This document shows positions 1 through 5,856 of a stretch of DNA of 6,921 nucleotides, piece after piece. The notes under the pieces were generated by a model, which had not been told where the DNA came from, made no database searches, and worked only from the letters and a program-made list of their open reading frames with translations. This DNA is from Alphaproteobacteria bacterium (GTDB lineage: Bacteria > Pseudomonadota > Alphaproteobacteria > Rs-D84 > NBLK01), in contig JAFGXE010000029.1 in assembly GCA_016936785.1 (NCBI GenBank), forward strand, positions 1-6,921, given 5' to 3'. Made by a program: the position numbers and the translations under genes. How positions within the stretch are numbered: position 1 is the stretch's first letter; every line of letters starts with the position of its first letter.

Positions 1-33
1 AAGCATGTAAAAGGATTTTTATTTGATCAAGAA

Positions 34-540
34 TCATGAGATTTCTTTTATGACAGAAACAAACAGATTAAATTCTTGAAGAATATCTTTTGCGGAATCA
101 GTCAAAGGAAGCATCAAATTAAATTGAATGATTGTTTCGTGCGAGGTGCAAATATTATAAAAAATATTTTTAGCGGAGTCACCTGTTTTATAAAAGTATT
201 TTAAACAATCATCATAACCGTAAATTTCAACGTTTGGGAAACGGTTTAAAATAGTGCCTATTTGATGAGTAGATAAATTATCTTTTTTCTGCATAATTTC
301 AAAAAAGATACCATCAAGATTGAAGCCGATATCGCCTTTGTTTTCTATTGTAAACACAGGAATAAAATAATTCTGAAGGGATTCTTTTCCATCAATGTTG
401 ATATAATGATGAGTGTAATTCCCGCGCGTGTATGAAACGTTTTCATTTTTTAAAAGATTTTCTAATTTATCTGCTTTTTGATAAATTGTATTGAAAAAAT
501 CATGAATCAAAAGAAGTGTCTTTTTACTTTTCATGTTCAA
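34..540 (-). CDS. Hypothetical protein, 168 residues
   Basis: I do not recognise this family. The protein is soluble-looking: there is no signal peptide and no membrane segment. It is rich in Asn, Ile, Lys and Phe, with one small group of possible ligands (YTHHY, residues 42-46) and cysteines near residues 112 and 131. The start chosen is the TTG at 540, because AGGAG lies 6 nt upstream of it. The ATG two codons inside (534) is 12 nt from that site, so it is the less favoured alternative. The gene begins inside the last codons of the broken radical SAM gene (17-nt overlap), so it is translationally linked to it and is the last visible member of the leftward lptB operon. Function is unknown; the linkage suggests a partner or accessory role for the radical SAM or hydrolase neighbours, but that is only inference. 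No clear terminator is seen in the 33 nt after the stop. Confidence 0.7.
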   Translation of the reverse strand: MNMKSKKTLLLIHDFFNTIYQKADKLENLLKNENVSYTRGNYTHHYINIDGKESLQNYFIPVFTIENKGDIGFNLDGIFFEIMQKKDNLSTHQIGTILNRFPNVEIYGYDDCLKYFYKTGDSAKNIFYNICTSHETIIQFNLMLPLTDSAKDILQEFNLFVSVIKEIS

Positions 541-1352
541 TCGTTTCTCCTAATCGCAATTTAAAACTATACTTTTCAGCAAGCTCATGAACCTGAGAGC
601 GAATATTATTTTTATGAAGGTAAATATTCAGAACAGTTTCAGATTCTTTTTTAAGAATGGGTTGAAGTCGCTGAAGAATGTAAGGCTTCATATTTAAGTG
701 CTCGACGTAAATCTCCTGCGTGCCTGTATCTCTGATGGCTTTAAATAATTGTTCAAGCTTTTCAGGATGAAGATTAAAATTTGGAAGGAGAGGGCCAATA
801 AATGTGTATGTTTTCAATCCCGCATCATTTAGTTTTTTAAGTGCTTGAAGGCGAGATTGAGCGGAAGAAGCACGAACTTCCATAAAGCGACTAATGTCAT
901 CATCTGTAGATGTAATTGTCATGCCGACTTCGATATTTTTTAAAAGTATGGAATAAATTAATATCGCGTGTCACAAGACTTGATTTTGTCAAAATACTGA
1001 TCAATCCAGGATATTGGTGATCAGAGAGCACTTGAAGGAGCTGTTGTGTCAGTTTATATTTAGCTTCAACACCTTGGTAAGGATCTGTGACGGAAGTAAA
1101 AAAGATGGAAGAATCCCAGCTTTTAAAATGTTTGAGATGTTTTTTTAGAAGTTCAACAGCGTTCTTTTTAACATGGACAAAATTCCCCCATTCAGAAATA
1201 TCTTTGCCAACATAGCGACACATAAATGAAGCGTAGCAATAATGACAGCCGAATTCACATCCCTCTGTATAGGGATTGATCACAAAGTCCGCATCAGGTA
1301 AGTTAGATCGTGTTAAAATCGACTTTGATTCTATCTCATGAATTTCTGTCAT
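524..1352 (-). pseudogene. Radical SAM protein, SplB/COG1533-like, split by a +1-base frameshift
   Basis: This is a radical SAM enzyme of the spore-photoproduct-lyase-like family; members bind a 4Fe-4S cluster and cleave S-adenosylmethionine, but the substrate here is unknown. The N-terminal frame (1352 down to 900) carries the cluster motif C32-x3-C36-x2-C39 in GCEFGCHYCY, followed by the family stretches TSVTDPYQ (86-93) and ILTKS (120-124). That frame goes off track after Lys138-Lys139 and stops at residue 150. The C-terminal half continues in another frame down to 524 (EVGMTITSTDD, EVRASSAQSRLQALKKLNDAG, IGPLLP). Removing one A from the run at 936-941 joins them as ...FHTFKNIEVGMTIT..., giving 275 residues, a sensible family length. 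The start ATG at 1352 has AAGG 6 nt upstream and overlaps the preceding cysteine hydrolase gene by 17 nt. The second half has no ribosome site of its own. Sequencing error, real decay, or slippage-rescued expression are all possible. Confidence 0.85.
936..941 (-). other. Homopolymer frameshift site in the radical SAM gene
   Basis: The coding strand reads CAT ACT TTT AAA AAA TAT here. With six A the frame runs into a stop 11 codons later. With five A it reads CAT ACT TTT AAA AAT ATC GAA and continues through the rest of the conserved domain. The preceding TTTT next to the A run makes the site prone to polymerase slippage. No classical -1 slippery heptamer fits, because the shift required is +1. 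Confidence 0.85.
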
Positions 1353-1830
1353 TGAAAACCTTTTTTCCTAGATTTCTGTATAAAATATTTAGTCCAGACT
1401 CGTGCATTTCTTTTCCACCAGAAGATCCAATAAAGTTAACTAGAATTTGTATATTTAAATCATATTCAATGCAGTCAAATGCTGTCTTTAAAACACAGGC
1501 ATCTGTATCCATTCCACAAAGATGAATCTCTGTAATATCTTTTTCTCTAACAAAATTTAAAAAATCTTTAGTAATACAGGAATAATTTGAATGTTCTAAA
1601 AATGTTGAATTATTTTTAGGTTTGAAAGCAAGGCTGTGTTCTTCTGAACTTTTAGCACATTTATTCCAATTTAAGTTCTCGCGAAAGAAGGACTTTTCTT
1701 TGTTGAAAAATGATGAAATAATAACAGTATCATATTCTTTTTGAATATTTTCAATTTTTGAAACAATGTGTTCTGTGTGTTTATTAATAAAACATTTTTG
1801 AACATCAATAATGAGAAGGGCTTTAGTCAT
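1336..1830 (-). CDS. Isochorismatase-like cysteine hydrolase, 164 residues
   Basis: A cytoplasmic hydrolase of the isochorismatase/nicotinamidase superfamily. The catalytic triad is visible: Asp9 in LLIIDVQ, Lys72 in KPKNNSTF, and Cys112 in the GMDTDACVLKTA loop, whose GMDTD part corresponds to the usual G-x-x-T-D cis-peptide turn. The nicotinamidase metal site (D-x-H with a further His) is absent; the equivalent region reads SSFFNKEKSFF. This is therefore unlikely to be PncA, and the substrate cannot be named. The start at 1830 overlaps the end of the upstream Nudix gene by 8 nt (ATGACTAA). There is no good Shine-Dalgarno site, so translation probably depends on coupling. Its own stop lies inside the start region of the radical SAM gene. 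Length is normal to slightly short for the family. Confidence 0.85.
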   Translation of the reverse strand: MTKALLIIDVQKCFINKHTEHIVSKIENIQKEYDTVIISSFFNKEKSFFRENLNWNKCAKSSEEHSLAFKPKNNSTFLEHSNYSCITKDFLNFVREKDITEIHLCGMDTDACVLKTAFDCIEYDLNIQILVNFIGSSGGKEMHESGLNILYRNLGKKVFNDRNS

Positions 1831-2251
1831 TTTTCAAATATCTTTTATATGCAAGGATAATTTCCCTAAAGGCGAACATTAGATTCATTTTCAAAGCTTC
1901 ATCGAGAGAAACCCATTTATATTCAAAAAGTTCATTTTTATCTAAAGATACATTTCCCTCTGTTTTCAATGCAACTGCAAAAGAAAGGATATGAGCAGGG
2001 CGGTGAAAGTCAGGAGATCCAATAATTTCTTGGAAGAAATGAAAATCATTCGCTTTTTTACATGTAAGCCCTGTCTCTTCTTGTGCTTCACGAAAAGCTG
2101 TTTGCTCAATAGTTTCTCCAGAATCAATATGCCCACCTGGGAAAATCCAAAGGCTTTCAAATTTAGGAGATTTAGCTAGAAGAACTTCATTCTTTTCGTT
2201 TAAAATGAGTGTGGCGACAACAGGTTCTACACCATGAGGGAACTGAGCCAT
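1823..2251 (-). CDS. Nudix hydrolase, 142 residues (single domain)
   Basis: A MutT-like pyrophosphohydrolase acting on a nucleoside diphosphate linked to another moiety; the exact substrate is not predictable. The Nudix box G-x5-E-x7-REUxEExGU is complete: Gly40-HIDSG-Glu46 and then REAQEETGL (54-62). It is preceded by the usual strand LILNEKNEVLLAKS and by WIFPGG. Length is typical for a stand-alone Nudix protein. The start is the ATG at 2251, with AAGGA 7 nt upstream. A longer reading frame continues upstream to 2425, but it lies inside lptB in another frame and does not resemble Nudix proteins. The gene starts 10 nt after the lptB stop and overlaps the cysteine hydrolase gene by 8 nt. A house-cleaning or nucleotide-derivative role is inference from the family. 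Confidence 0.92.
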   Translation of the reverse strand: MAQFPHGVEPVVATLILNEKNEVLLAKSPKFESLWIFPGGHIDSGETIEQTAFREAQEETGLTCKKANDFHFFQEIIGSPDFHRPAHILSFAVALKTEGNVSLDKNELFEYKWVSLDEALKMNLMFAFREIILAYKRYLKND

Positions 2252-2261
2252 TATTTTTCCT

Positions 2262-3005
2262 TTAATATTTAAATTTATCGCCAAGGTAGACTTTCCGAAC
2301 AGTAGGGTCAGAAATGATTTCTTTTGGGCTACCATGTTTGAGGATTTTCCCGCCATAAAGAACATAAGCGCGATCGGTGATTTCAAGTGTTTCTCGCACA
2401 TTATGGTCTGTAATAAAAACACCAAGACCGCGATCTTTTAAATGAGAAACAAGTTTACGGATATCTCCAACAGCAATGGGATCGACGCCTGCAAAAGGTT
2501 CATCAAGTAAAATAAATTTGGGACTTGTTGCAAGCGCGCGTGCAATTTCAACACGTCGACGTTCGCCACCAGAAAGAGAAATTCCAAGGCTGTTTGCACG
2601 ATGATCAATCGAAAATTCTGCCATCAGTTCTTCGCAACGTTTTTCACGTTTTGTTGGTTCCGGTTCGACGATTTCTAAAATAGCCATAATATTTTTTTTG
2701 ACGGTCAAAGTTCGGAAAATAGAATTTTCTTGAGGAAGATATCCGAGCCCCATGCGTGCGCGTCGGTAAAAGGGCAAAGATGTGATGTCTTCGGAGTCGA
2801 TAAAGATCTTTCCGCGATTGACTTGTATGAGACCTGTCACACAATGGAAACAAGTCGTTTTCCCTGCGCCATTTGGTCCTAGAAGACCCACAACTTCTCC
2901 TTGAGAAACGCTCATTGAAATATCTTTCAAGATAGGCGTTTTTTGATAGCTCTTTTGAATGTTTTCAACTTTTAAAATAGATGTGTTTTGTGTCTGTTTT
3001 TTCAT
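2262..3005 (-). CDS. lptB: LPS export ABC transporter ATPase LptB
   Basis: The cytoplasmic ATPase subunit that powers extraction of lipopolysaccharide from the inner membrane together with LptF and LptG. All ABC ATPase motifs are present in 247 residues: Walker A GPNGAGKT (43-50), Q-loop Gln92, signature LSGGE (144-148), Walker B FILLDE (164-169) and H-loop His201. LptB-style wording includes GYLPQENSIFRTLTV, EPFAGVDPIAVGDI and ITDHNVRETL. The close relative LivG/LivF is possible on motifs alone, but these stretches and the length favour LptB. The ATG at 3005 is fixed by an in-frame stop 15-18 nt upstream, yet no Shine-Dalgarno site is visible. A -10-like TAAACT ends 7 nt before the ATG, so the mRNA may be leaderless. 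The neighbours are unusual: a porin upstream and a Nudix gene downstream, rather than lptA/lptC and rpoN. Confidence 0.92.
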   Translation of the reverse strand: MKKQTQNTSILKVENIQKSYQKTPILKDISMSVSQGEVVGLLGPNGAGKTTCFHCVTGLIQVNRGKIFIDSEDITSLPFYRRARMGLGYLPQENSIFRTLTVKKNIMAILEIVEPEPTKREKRCEELMAEFSIDHRANSLGISLSGGERRRVEIARALATSPKFILLDEPFAGVDPIAVGDIRKLVSHLKDRGLGVFITDHNVRETLEITDRAYVLYGGKILKHGSPKEIISDPTVRKVYLGDKFKY

Positions 3006-3012
3006 GGAAATG

Positions 3013-3041
3013 AGTTTACATTAAATTTTTTAAAAAATCAA
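3013..3041 (-). promoter_or_regulatory. Candidate lptB promoter
   Basis: On the minus strand, TTGATT (3041-3036) and TAAACT (3018-3013) are separated by 17 bp, matching sigma-70 hexamers at 4/6 each. The spacer contains the perfect palindrome TTTTTTAAAAAA (3026-3037). Only 7 nt separate the -10 from the lptB ATG, so transcription would begin at or next to the start codon. The match is moderate in an AT-rich gap, so this is tentative. Confidence 0.4.
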
Positions 3042-3044
3042 GTC

Positions 3045-4127
3045 TTAAAAATCATAAGAAAGACCTAAAGTGAAAAAACCACCACGATTTTCATCTGAAG
3101 CCTGCTTCATTTCGTTTTTGAATTGAGCATAGCCTAGTCCTGTCCAAAATTTTAGATCTTCTGAATACTTGTAAGACAATCCCCACATAAAGATATCAGA
3201 TATATCTTTTTTATCAGACGTTATATTTCCTTCTAATTCAGAATGTTGATAAGATAAGTTCGAGTTAAACATAATGAACTCATATCCAATCCCCGCGCCA
3301 TAAAGATAACCTTCTTCACTAACTGGAGAAAGTGCAATTTGAGAACGCTCCTCGTCAACCTTTCGTCCTGCAAGTCCAAGTGTCCATCCTCCTAAACTTA
3401 GGTTGAGTCCACCACTATATTCTTGACGTTTTTCAGCAGAAGAATGCTGTCCTATCGGGTCTGTTTGAAAATTCTGAAGATCATTCAAATGCAGGAATCC
3501 AAGGCTTGTTGCAAGCTTGAAATAGCCCCCATCATATTGATAACGCAATGTGCTAGAAAAGCCATTTTCTAATGTATGATAATCTGAGATAGTCTCTTCT
3601 GTTTGATGTTTGTTGATTTCTTTTGGAAGGTATGATCCTCCAATTTGGAGGCCATGCCAAGGCTTTGAAACAAATGAAACCTTTTGTGTGTGGTCATCTG
3701 TCGTCAATGCGGAGGATGTGAGAACAGTTGTTTTGAAATCAAAAAGATCATAAATATAGCTTTCTCGATTGAATCTCAAGCCAGTTGAATCGGGAAGGGC
3801 GATATGAAGTTTTTCTGCCATATTCTTCGCACGTCCGAGTTCAAATCGAAGCCATTTATTTTGTGCATAAAAGTATCCTTCTTTAAGGAAGTCATCACTT
3901 TCTGTTTCAGTTTCAATATATGTTCCAAAAGACCATGCGCCGAAATCAGTTTTTGCATCCACATAAGTTGATAAATCACCGTAAATATATTCGGGGTCTT
4001 GTGTAGGATAATGTGCATCAACATTTCCAAGAAGGAGTGATATGTTTCCACCATATTTCATTTCTGTAAATCCAATGGAAGGACTTAACAGAATACTAAA
4101 GAAGATTATCTTAACATACTTATTCAT
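3045..4127 (-). CDS. Outer-membrane porin, 360 residues
   Basis: A porin-like outer-membrane beta-barrel that would allow diffusion of small solutes. The N-terminus is a signal peptide: NKYVK, then the hydrophobic IIFFSILLSPSIGF, with cleavage probably near residues 19-21 and no lipobox cysteine. The mature part alternates aromatic/hydrophobic and polar residues in many short strands (for example GAWSFGTYIETE, LRFELGRA, WTLGLAGRK, LKFWTGLGYAQF). The protein ends in GFFTLGLSYDF with a C-terminal Phe, the signal recognised by the BAM assembly machinery. The pattern of a GDLS/DAKT strand followed by an ELGRA strand resembles alphaproteobacterial porins (Porin_4-like), from memory of the family. 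The start ATG at 4127 has AAGGA 8 nt upstream. A strong promoter lies in the divergent gap shared with tag. The next gene, lptB, is 39 nt downstream and may have its own promoter. Solute specificity is unknown. Confidence 0.82.
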   Translation of the reverse strand: MNKYVKIIFFSILLSPSIGFTEMKYGGNISLLLGNVDAHYPTQDPEYIYGDLSTYVDAKTDFGAWSFGTYIETETESDDFLKEGYFYAQNKWLRFELGRAKNMAEKLHIALPDSTGLRFNRESYIYDLFDFKTTVLTSSALTTDDHTQKVSFVSKPWHGLQIGGSYLPKEINKHQTEETISDYHTLENGFSSTLRYQYDGGYFKLATSLGFLHLNDLQNFQTDPIGQHSSAEKRQEYSGGLNLSLGGWTLGLAGRKVDEERSQIALSPVSEEGYLYGAGIGYEFIMFNSNLSYQHSELEGNITSDKKDISDIFMWGLSYKYSEDLKFWTGLGYAQFKNEMKQASDENRGGFFTLGLSYDF

Positions 4128-4154
4128 AACAATATTCCTTTTTCGTTATATTTG

Positions 4155-4183
4155 TTTATATTTTACGATATTCAGTATATCAT
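4155..4183 (+). promoter_or_regulatory. Candidate tag promoter (leaderless)
   Basis: TTTATA (4155-4160), a 17-bp spacer and TATCAT (4178-4183) match the sigma-70 hexamers at 4/6 and 5/6. The -10 ends 7 nt before the tag ATG at 4191, so the transcript would start at or beside the start codon, in keeping with the missing Shine-Dalgarno site. An alternative is TTCATA (4123-4128), 18 bp, TATATT (4147-4152), which would give a 30-nt leader. The region is very AT-rich, so chance matches are likely. Confidence 0.35.
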
Positions 4184-4202
4184 ATCCTTTATGGGAAGTC
4201 AA
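4174..4202 (-). promoter_or_regulatory. Strong sigma-70-type promoter for the porin gene
   Basis: On the minus strand, TTGACT (4202-4197) and TATACT (4179-4174) are spaced by exactly 17 bp, each matching consensus at 5/6. The predicted transcription start is near 4167, giving a leader of about 40 nt before the ATG at 4127. The -35 lies over codons 3-4 of the divergent tag gene, and the -10 overlaps the candidate tag -10, so the two promoters should compete for polymerase. Confidence 0.65.
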
Positions 4203-4781
4203 AAGAAGAATATATTTCGGTGCTTTGGAAACAAGTCAGGTCAAGAGGATTATGCACATTATCACGATGATGAATGGGGTGTTCCTGTGCATGATGATTT
4301 ATTGCTTTTTGAGATGCTTATTTTAGAAGGTGCTCAAGCGGGATTGAATTGGGAAACGATCCTAAAAAGACGAAACGGATATCGCCGTGCATTTCATTAT
4401 TTTGATCCGAAAAAAGTTTCTGAAATGACAGATGAAGAATTAGAGAAATTGAGAAGTAATCCCCAAATTATTCGTAATCGTTTGAAGATTTTTTCAACTC
4501 GTAAAAATGCGCAAGTATTTTTGTCTATTCAGAAAGAATTTGGAAAATTTGATACATATTTATGGAAATTCGTCAATGACAAACAAATCATTAATCATTT
4601 TAAAAAATTGCAAGAGATTCCAACAAAAACGGAAATAAGTGATCATCTGTCGAAAGATCTCAAAAAACGGGGAATGTCATTTGTTGGATCGACGATAATG
4701 TATGCCTATATGCAAGCAGTCGGGCTTGTCGATGACCATCTTGAAAGTTGTTGGAAAAGGAAAAAAGGAGAGAGCAAATGA
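4191..4781 (+). CDS. tag: DNA-3-methyladenine glycosylase I
   Basis: A base-excision repair enzyme that removes 3-methyladenine from alkylated DNA. The 196-residue product (E. coli Tag has 187) carries the family landmarks: RCFGN near the N-terminus, YHDDEWGVPVHDD, LEGAQAGLNWETILKRRNGYRRAFHYFDP, and KKRGMSFVGSTIMYAYMQAVGLVDDH. The four zinc ligands are conserved as Cys11, His25, His183 and Cys187 (H-x3-C in DHLESC), and the conserved Glu of DDEWG is Glu28. The ATG at 4191 is chosen because the homology starts only a few residues after it. The frame stays open upstream to a TTG at 4152, but that extension is unlike Tag and has no ribosome site either. No Shine-Dalgarno sequence precedes the ATG. 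The stop overlaps the start of the MazG-Nudix gene (ATGA), indicating translational coupling and a shared operon. Confidence 0.95.
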   Translation: MGSQKKNIFRCFGNKSGQEDYAHYHDDEWGVPVHDDLLLFEMLILEGAQAGLNWETILKRRNGYRRAFHYFDPKKVSEMTDEELEKLRSNPQIIRNRLKIFSTRKNAQVFLSIQKEFGKFDTYLWKFVNDKQIINHFKKLQEIPTKTEISDHLSKDLKKRGMSFVGSTIMYAYMQAVGLVDDHLESCWKRKKGESK

Positions 4782-5551
4782 AACATAGATTTAAAACAAA
4801 ACTCTTGGTGCGTGATAAGCGACTCAAATGGATGCAAGATCGTGGGATGGAAGTTGAGTGGCGGAAGCTTTCAGACGCTGAATTTGAAAAACATTTGCGC
4901 GATAAACTGATAGAAGAAGCAACGGAAGTGGCAACAGAATTTGATCCAAAAGATTTTATAGAGGAGCTTGGAGATGTTTTGGAAGTCATTGATTATTTGA
5001 TGAAGCTCAAAGGAATATCAAAAGAAGAAGTTCAAAATGCACAAGATAAAAAACGAAAAGAACTCGGCTGTTTTGACGGTCGTGTTTATACAAAGGATGT
5101 TCAAATTGATTCTGAAAATCCAGCTATTGATTACTACTTCAAAAATTCACATAAGTATCCTGAGATTGAAAAGCGACGATCTGTGCGTGGAATTATTCTA
5201 AAAGGAGACAACGTTCTTTTGATGAAACGCAATCGGTATGGGGATGAATTCTATACTTTTCCGGGAGGCGGAATTAAGAAGGAAGAAACAAAAGAGGAAG
5301 CCTTAAGACGAGAAATATTAGAGGAAGTTGGTGCTGAAATTTCAAATATACAACTGTTCAAAGAGATCGAATGGAAGCAAAAAGAAACGCTTTACACTTG
5401 CGAAATTGTTTCATTAACGAAGCCAACAGGAAATGAATGGCAAGATATGCAAGCAGATAATACCTATGAAATTGTTGAGGTTCCTTTGACAGAAATAGCA
5501 AGTTTACGTCTATTCCCAGAAGAGATAAAAAACTTGATTTTGAAAAAATAG
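4778..5551 (+). CDS. Fused MazG-like NTP pyrophosphohydrolase and Nudix hydrolase, 257 residues
   Basis: A two-domain protein. Residues about 5-105 resemble the all-alpha NTP pyrophosphohydrolases of the COG4997/MazG-like group: LLVRDK (9-14), the metal-binding EExxE (46-50) and ExxD (63-66, in EELGDVLEVIDYL), and the tail KKRKELGCFDGRVY. Residues about 133-257 form a Nudix domain with strand RGIILKGDNVLLMKR, FPGGG, and a complete Nudix box: Gly164-x5-Glu170-x7-REILEEVGA (178-186). Both active sites look intact. Each domain on its own hydrolyses nucleotide or nucleotide-derivative pyrophosphate bonds, so the fusion probably cleans the nucleotide pool; the substrates are unknown. The start ATG at 4778 has AAGGAG about 8 nt upstream and overlaps the tag stop by 4 nt. 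The reading frame upstream of it to 4748 lies within tag. Coupling to tag suggests a joint response to alkylated or damaged bases. No clear terminator follows. Confidence 0.88.
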   Translation: MKHRFKTKLLVRDKRLKWMQDRGMEVEWRKLSDAEFEKHLRDKLIEEATEVATEFDPKDFIEELGDVLEVIDYLMKLKGISKEEVQNAQDKKRKELGCFDGRVYTKDVQIDSENPAIDYYFKNSHKYPEIEKRRSVRGIILKGDNVLLMKRNRYGDEFYTFPGGGIKKEETKEEALRREILEEVGAEISNIQLFKEIEWKQKETLYTCEIVSLTKPTGNEWQDMQADNTYEIVEVPLTEIASLRLFPEEIKNLILKK

Positions 5552-5562
5552 GGTGTTATTAT
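5534..5562 (+). promoter_or_regulatory. Promoter for tRNA-Ser
   Basis: TTGATT (5534-5539), a 17-bp spacer and TATTAT (5557-5562) match consensus at 4/6 and 5/6. The -35 lies in the last codons of the MazG-Nudix gene. Transcription would start near 5569, leaving about 40 nt of 5' leader to be removed before the mature tRNA at 5610. The optimal spacing and the position ahead of a stable RNA gene make this credible. Confidence 0.5.
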
Positions 5563-5609
5563 GCTGACGCTCATTCTGTAAAAGTATGGGTAAGATTAAG
5601 AGTTAATAT

Positions 5610-5699
5610 GGAGGGATGGCAGAGCGGTTGAATGCACTGGTCTTGAAAACCAGCATGGGGGCAACTCCATCCAGGGTTCGAATCCCTGTCCCTCCGCCA
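5610..5699 (+). tRNA. tRNA-Ser (anticodon UGA)
   Basis: A complete class II tRNA of 90 nt including an encoded CCA. The acceptor stem pairs GGAGGGA (5610-5616) with TCCCTCC (5689-5695), followed by discriminator G5696, as in serine tRNAs, and CCA (5697-5699). The anticodon stem CTGGT/ACCAG encloses CTTGAAA, giving anticodon TGA, which reads UCN serine codons. A long variable arm (ATGGGGGCAACTCCAT) and a canonical T arm (CAGGG TTCGAAT CCCTG, 5672-5688) confirm the serine type. It lies 58 nt after the MazG-Nudix gene and is followed directly by a strong terminator. Confidence 0.97.
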
Positions 5700-5707
5700 T
5701 AAAAATA
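5678..5707 (+). repeat. Direct repeat copy 1: tRNA-Ser 3' end plus flank
   Basis: This 30-nt segment runs from the T loop through the CCA end and 8 nt beyond. It recurs at 5834-5863 with 26 of 30 bases identical, the last 16 (CTCCGCCATAAAAATA) perfectly. The repeat period is 156 bp. This copy belongs to the functional tRNA gene. Confidence 0.85.
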
Positions 5708-5730
5708 GATCCCAACGGGATCTTTTTTTT
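5701..5730 (+). terminator. Intrinsic terminator of tRNA-Ser
   Basis: AGATCCC (5707-5713), loop AAC, GGGATCT (5717-5723), continuing into a run of T to 5730 and preceded by A residues that extend the pairing. It begins two bases after the tRNA CCA end and is a textbook rho-independent terminator. Confidence 0.9.
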
Positions 5731-5856
5731 ATGACGGATATGGGTTTAGGGAATTTAAGCAGAAAATCTCTTTGGATTTTCCGGGTTCACGACCGAAGGG
5801 AGGAAAGGGGCCCAAATCTGTGATTTGGGAATTACAAATCCCTCTCTCTCCGCCAT
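5731..5856 (+). other. Hairpin-rich non-coding stretch between two terminators
   Basis: No convincing gene is seen here. It contains GAAAATC/GATTTTC (5762-5768 with 5775-5781) and a perfect 8-bp hairpin CCCAAATC-TGT-GATTTGGG (5811-5829). The right arm of that hairpin could instead pair with CAAATC (5835-5840), so two folds are mutually exclusive. It ends in the orphan tRNA-Ser 3' end. It could be the decayed body of a second serine tRNA, residue of an excised element, or a small RNA reading through from the tRNA promoter. The open frame of 30 codons from 5731 has no ribosome site and is probably chance. Confidence 0.45.

Noticed and set aside
524..922. C-terminal half of the radical SAM protein as a separate gene
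   Set aside because: Its ATG at 922 has no ribosome site, it lacks the cluster cysteines, and the frame joins perfectly to the upstream half after removing one base.
1310..1525. Rightward open frame of 71 codons
   Set aside because: It runs antisense to the cysteine hydrolase, with no ribosome site and no recognisable domain.
1336..1830. Nicotinamidase PncA
   Set aside because: The triad Asp/Lys/Cys is present but the metal-binding D-x-H and later His are missing, so only the superfamily is assigned.
2252..2425. N-terminal extension of the Nudix protein
   Set aside because: It lies inside lptB in another frame, does not resemble Nudix sequence, and the ATG at 2251 has a good ribosome site.
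3026..3037. Palindrome TTTTTTAAAAAA as a porin terminator
   Set aside because: A pure A/T palindrome with no loop or GC stem is not a credible intrinsic terminator; it is better explained as AT-rich promoter spacer.
5796..5815. RNase P RNA-like GAGGAAAG followed by GGGCCC
   Set aside because: Only this short block matches; there is no room for the rest of RNase P RNA between the two terminators.
5731..5823. Thirty-codon open frame starting right after the tRNA terminator
   Set aside because: No ribosome site, overlaps the strongest hairpin, and the peptide resembles nothing; likely chance.
5731..5855. Acceptor piece of a two-piece tmRNA
   Set aside because: The 3' end has discriminator G and no G-U pair typical of the alanine-type tmRNA acceptor; it matches the neighbouring tRNA-Ser instead.
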